From assembly GCA_024277605.1 (NCBI GenBank), contig JAJRUU010000183.1, positions 1 through 24,856 on the forward strand: a DNA stretch of 24,856 nucleotides, read 5' to 3'. Every line of letters begins with the position of its first letter. Positions within the stretch are counted from its first letter, which is position 1. The notes below the pieces were generated by a model. The model had not been told where the DNA came from. It saw nothing but the letters and a program-made list of their open reading frames with translations, and searched no databases. A program made the translations under genes and the position numbers. This DNA is from a bacterium. Lineage in GTDB: Bacteria; SZUA-182; SZUA-191; JAJRXT01. Below are positions 24,795 through 24,856 of this stretch, piece by piece.

Positions 24795-24856
24795 ATGGGC
24801 GCAAAGTTTATACAAGTTGATCGAGAGACGCCGTATTTGTTGCCGCCATCGATTCA
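24795..24856 (+). CDS. IS1182-type transposase, first 20 codons only
   Basis: The frame from ATG 24795 runs off the right edge and reads MGAKFIQVDRE then TPYLLPPSI. The N-terminal pattern K-F-x4-D-R-x-TPYLLPPS is typical of IS1182-family DDE transposases, which usually continue with a WLPE/HLARF segment. AAGGGGGTGG lies just upstream as a strong ribosome-binding site. The 44-bp palindrome 53 bases upstream is probably near the element's left end. Whether the element is complete cannot be seen. Family assignment rests on only 20 residues. Confidence 0.72.
   Translation, partial: MGAKFIQVDRETPYLLPPSI

Noticed and set aside
24563..24815. Two overlapping frames on opposite strands (24563-24766 and 24624-24815)
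   Set aside because: Both encode the same short peptide only because they cross the perfect palindrome; neither resembles a protein.

Overview
The window looks like chromosome from an uncultivated diderm (Gram-negative-type) bacterium of moderate GC. Two beta-barrel proteins end in Phe, as outer-membrane barrels usually do. There are also several lipoproteins, an OmpA-type peptidoglycan anchor and a large HD-GYP signalling protein. The many small palindromic repeats and the isolated housekeeping genes recall candidate-phylum genomes such as Omnitrophota. That placement is a guess, because no phylogenetic marker was tested.

Layout. 1-500: 3' end of a VCBS/FG-GAP-like gene. 631-4713: an outer-membrane porin with a clear promoter and long leader, then a repeat-rich spacer, then a second outer-membrane barrel gene ending at a strong terminator. 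4879-5187: a YgbA-type Cys-rich protein. 5203-6903 (minus): tadA followed by an M20 amidohydrolase interrupted by one stop codon. 6928-7081: a MITE-like element. 7169-8960: a consensus sigma70 promoter driving two DUF4398-type lipoproteins, the second carrying a long coiled coil and an OmpA domain. 8953-10056 (minus): a TPR lipoprotein gene interrupted by one stop codon. 10158-10404: two palindromic elements. 16264 down to 10427 (minus): class V aminotransferase, an interrupted serA copy, an intact serA copy and purA, probably one serine/purine transcription unit. 16550-17992: promoter, tandem palindromes and rarA. 18146-23748: a giant GAF/PAS/HD-GYP protein, again interrupted by one stop, then a REC-GGDEF protein with a degenerate active site. 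23867-24364 (minus): a small exported protein. 24699-24856: a perfect 44-bp palindrome and the first codons of an IS1182-type transposase running off the window.

The most notable pattern is that four separate genes are each broken by exactly one in-frame stop codon, with no frameshift and with homology continuing directly on the far side. Three are TAA at positions where Glu is expected. In the serA pair the intact neighbouring paralogue has GAA at exactly the same codon number (176). The fourth is TAG at a Glu/Gln/Asp position of a TPR repeat. UAA clearly terminates intact genes here (purA, rarA, the second barrel gene), so wholesale reassignment is unlikely. Recent nonsense mutation, partial suppression or G-to-T sequence error remain possible.

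Second, the spacers hold at least four different classes of short palindromic or MITE-like repeat. Some abut stop codons or ribosome-binding sites, and one copy has an apparent 9-bp target duplication.
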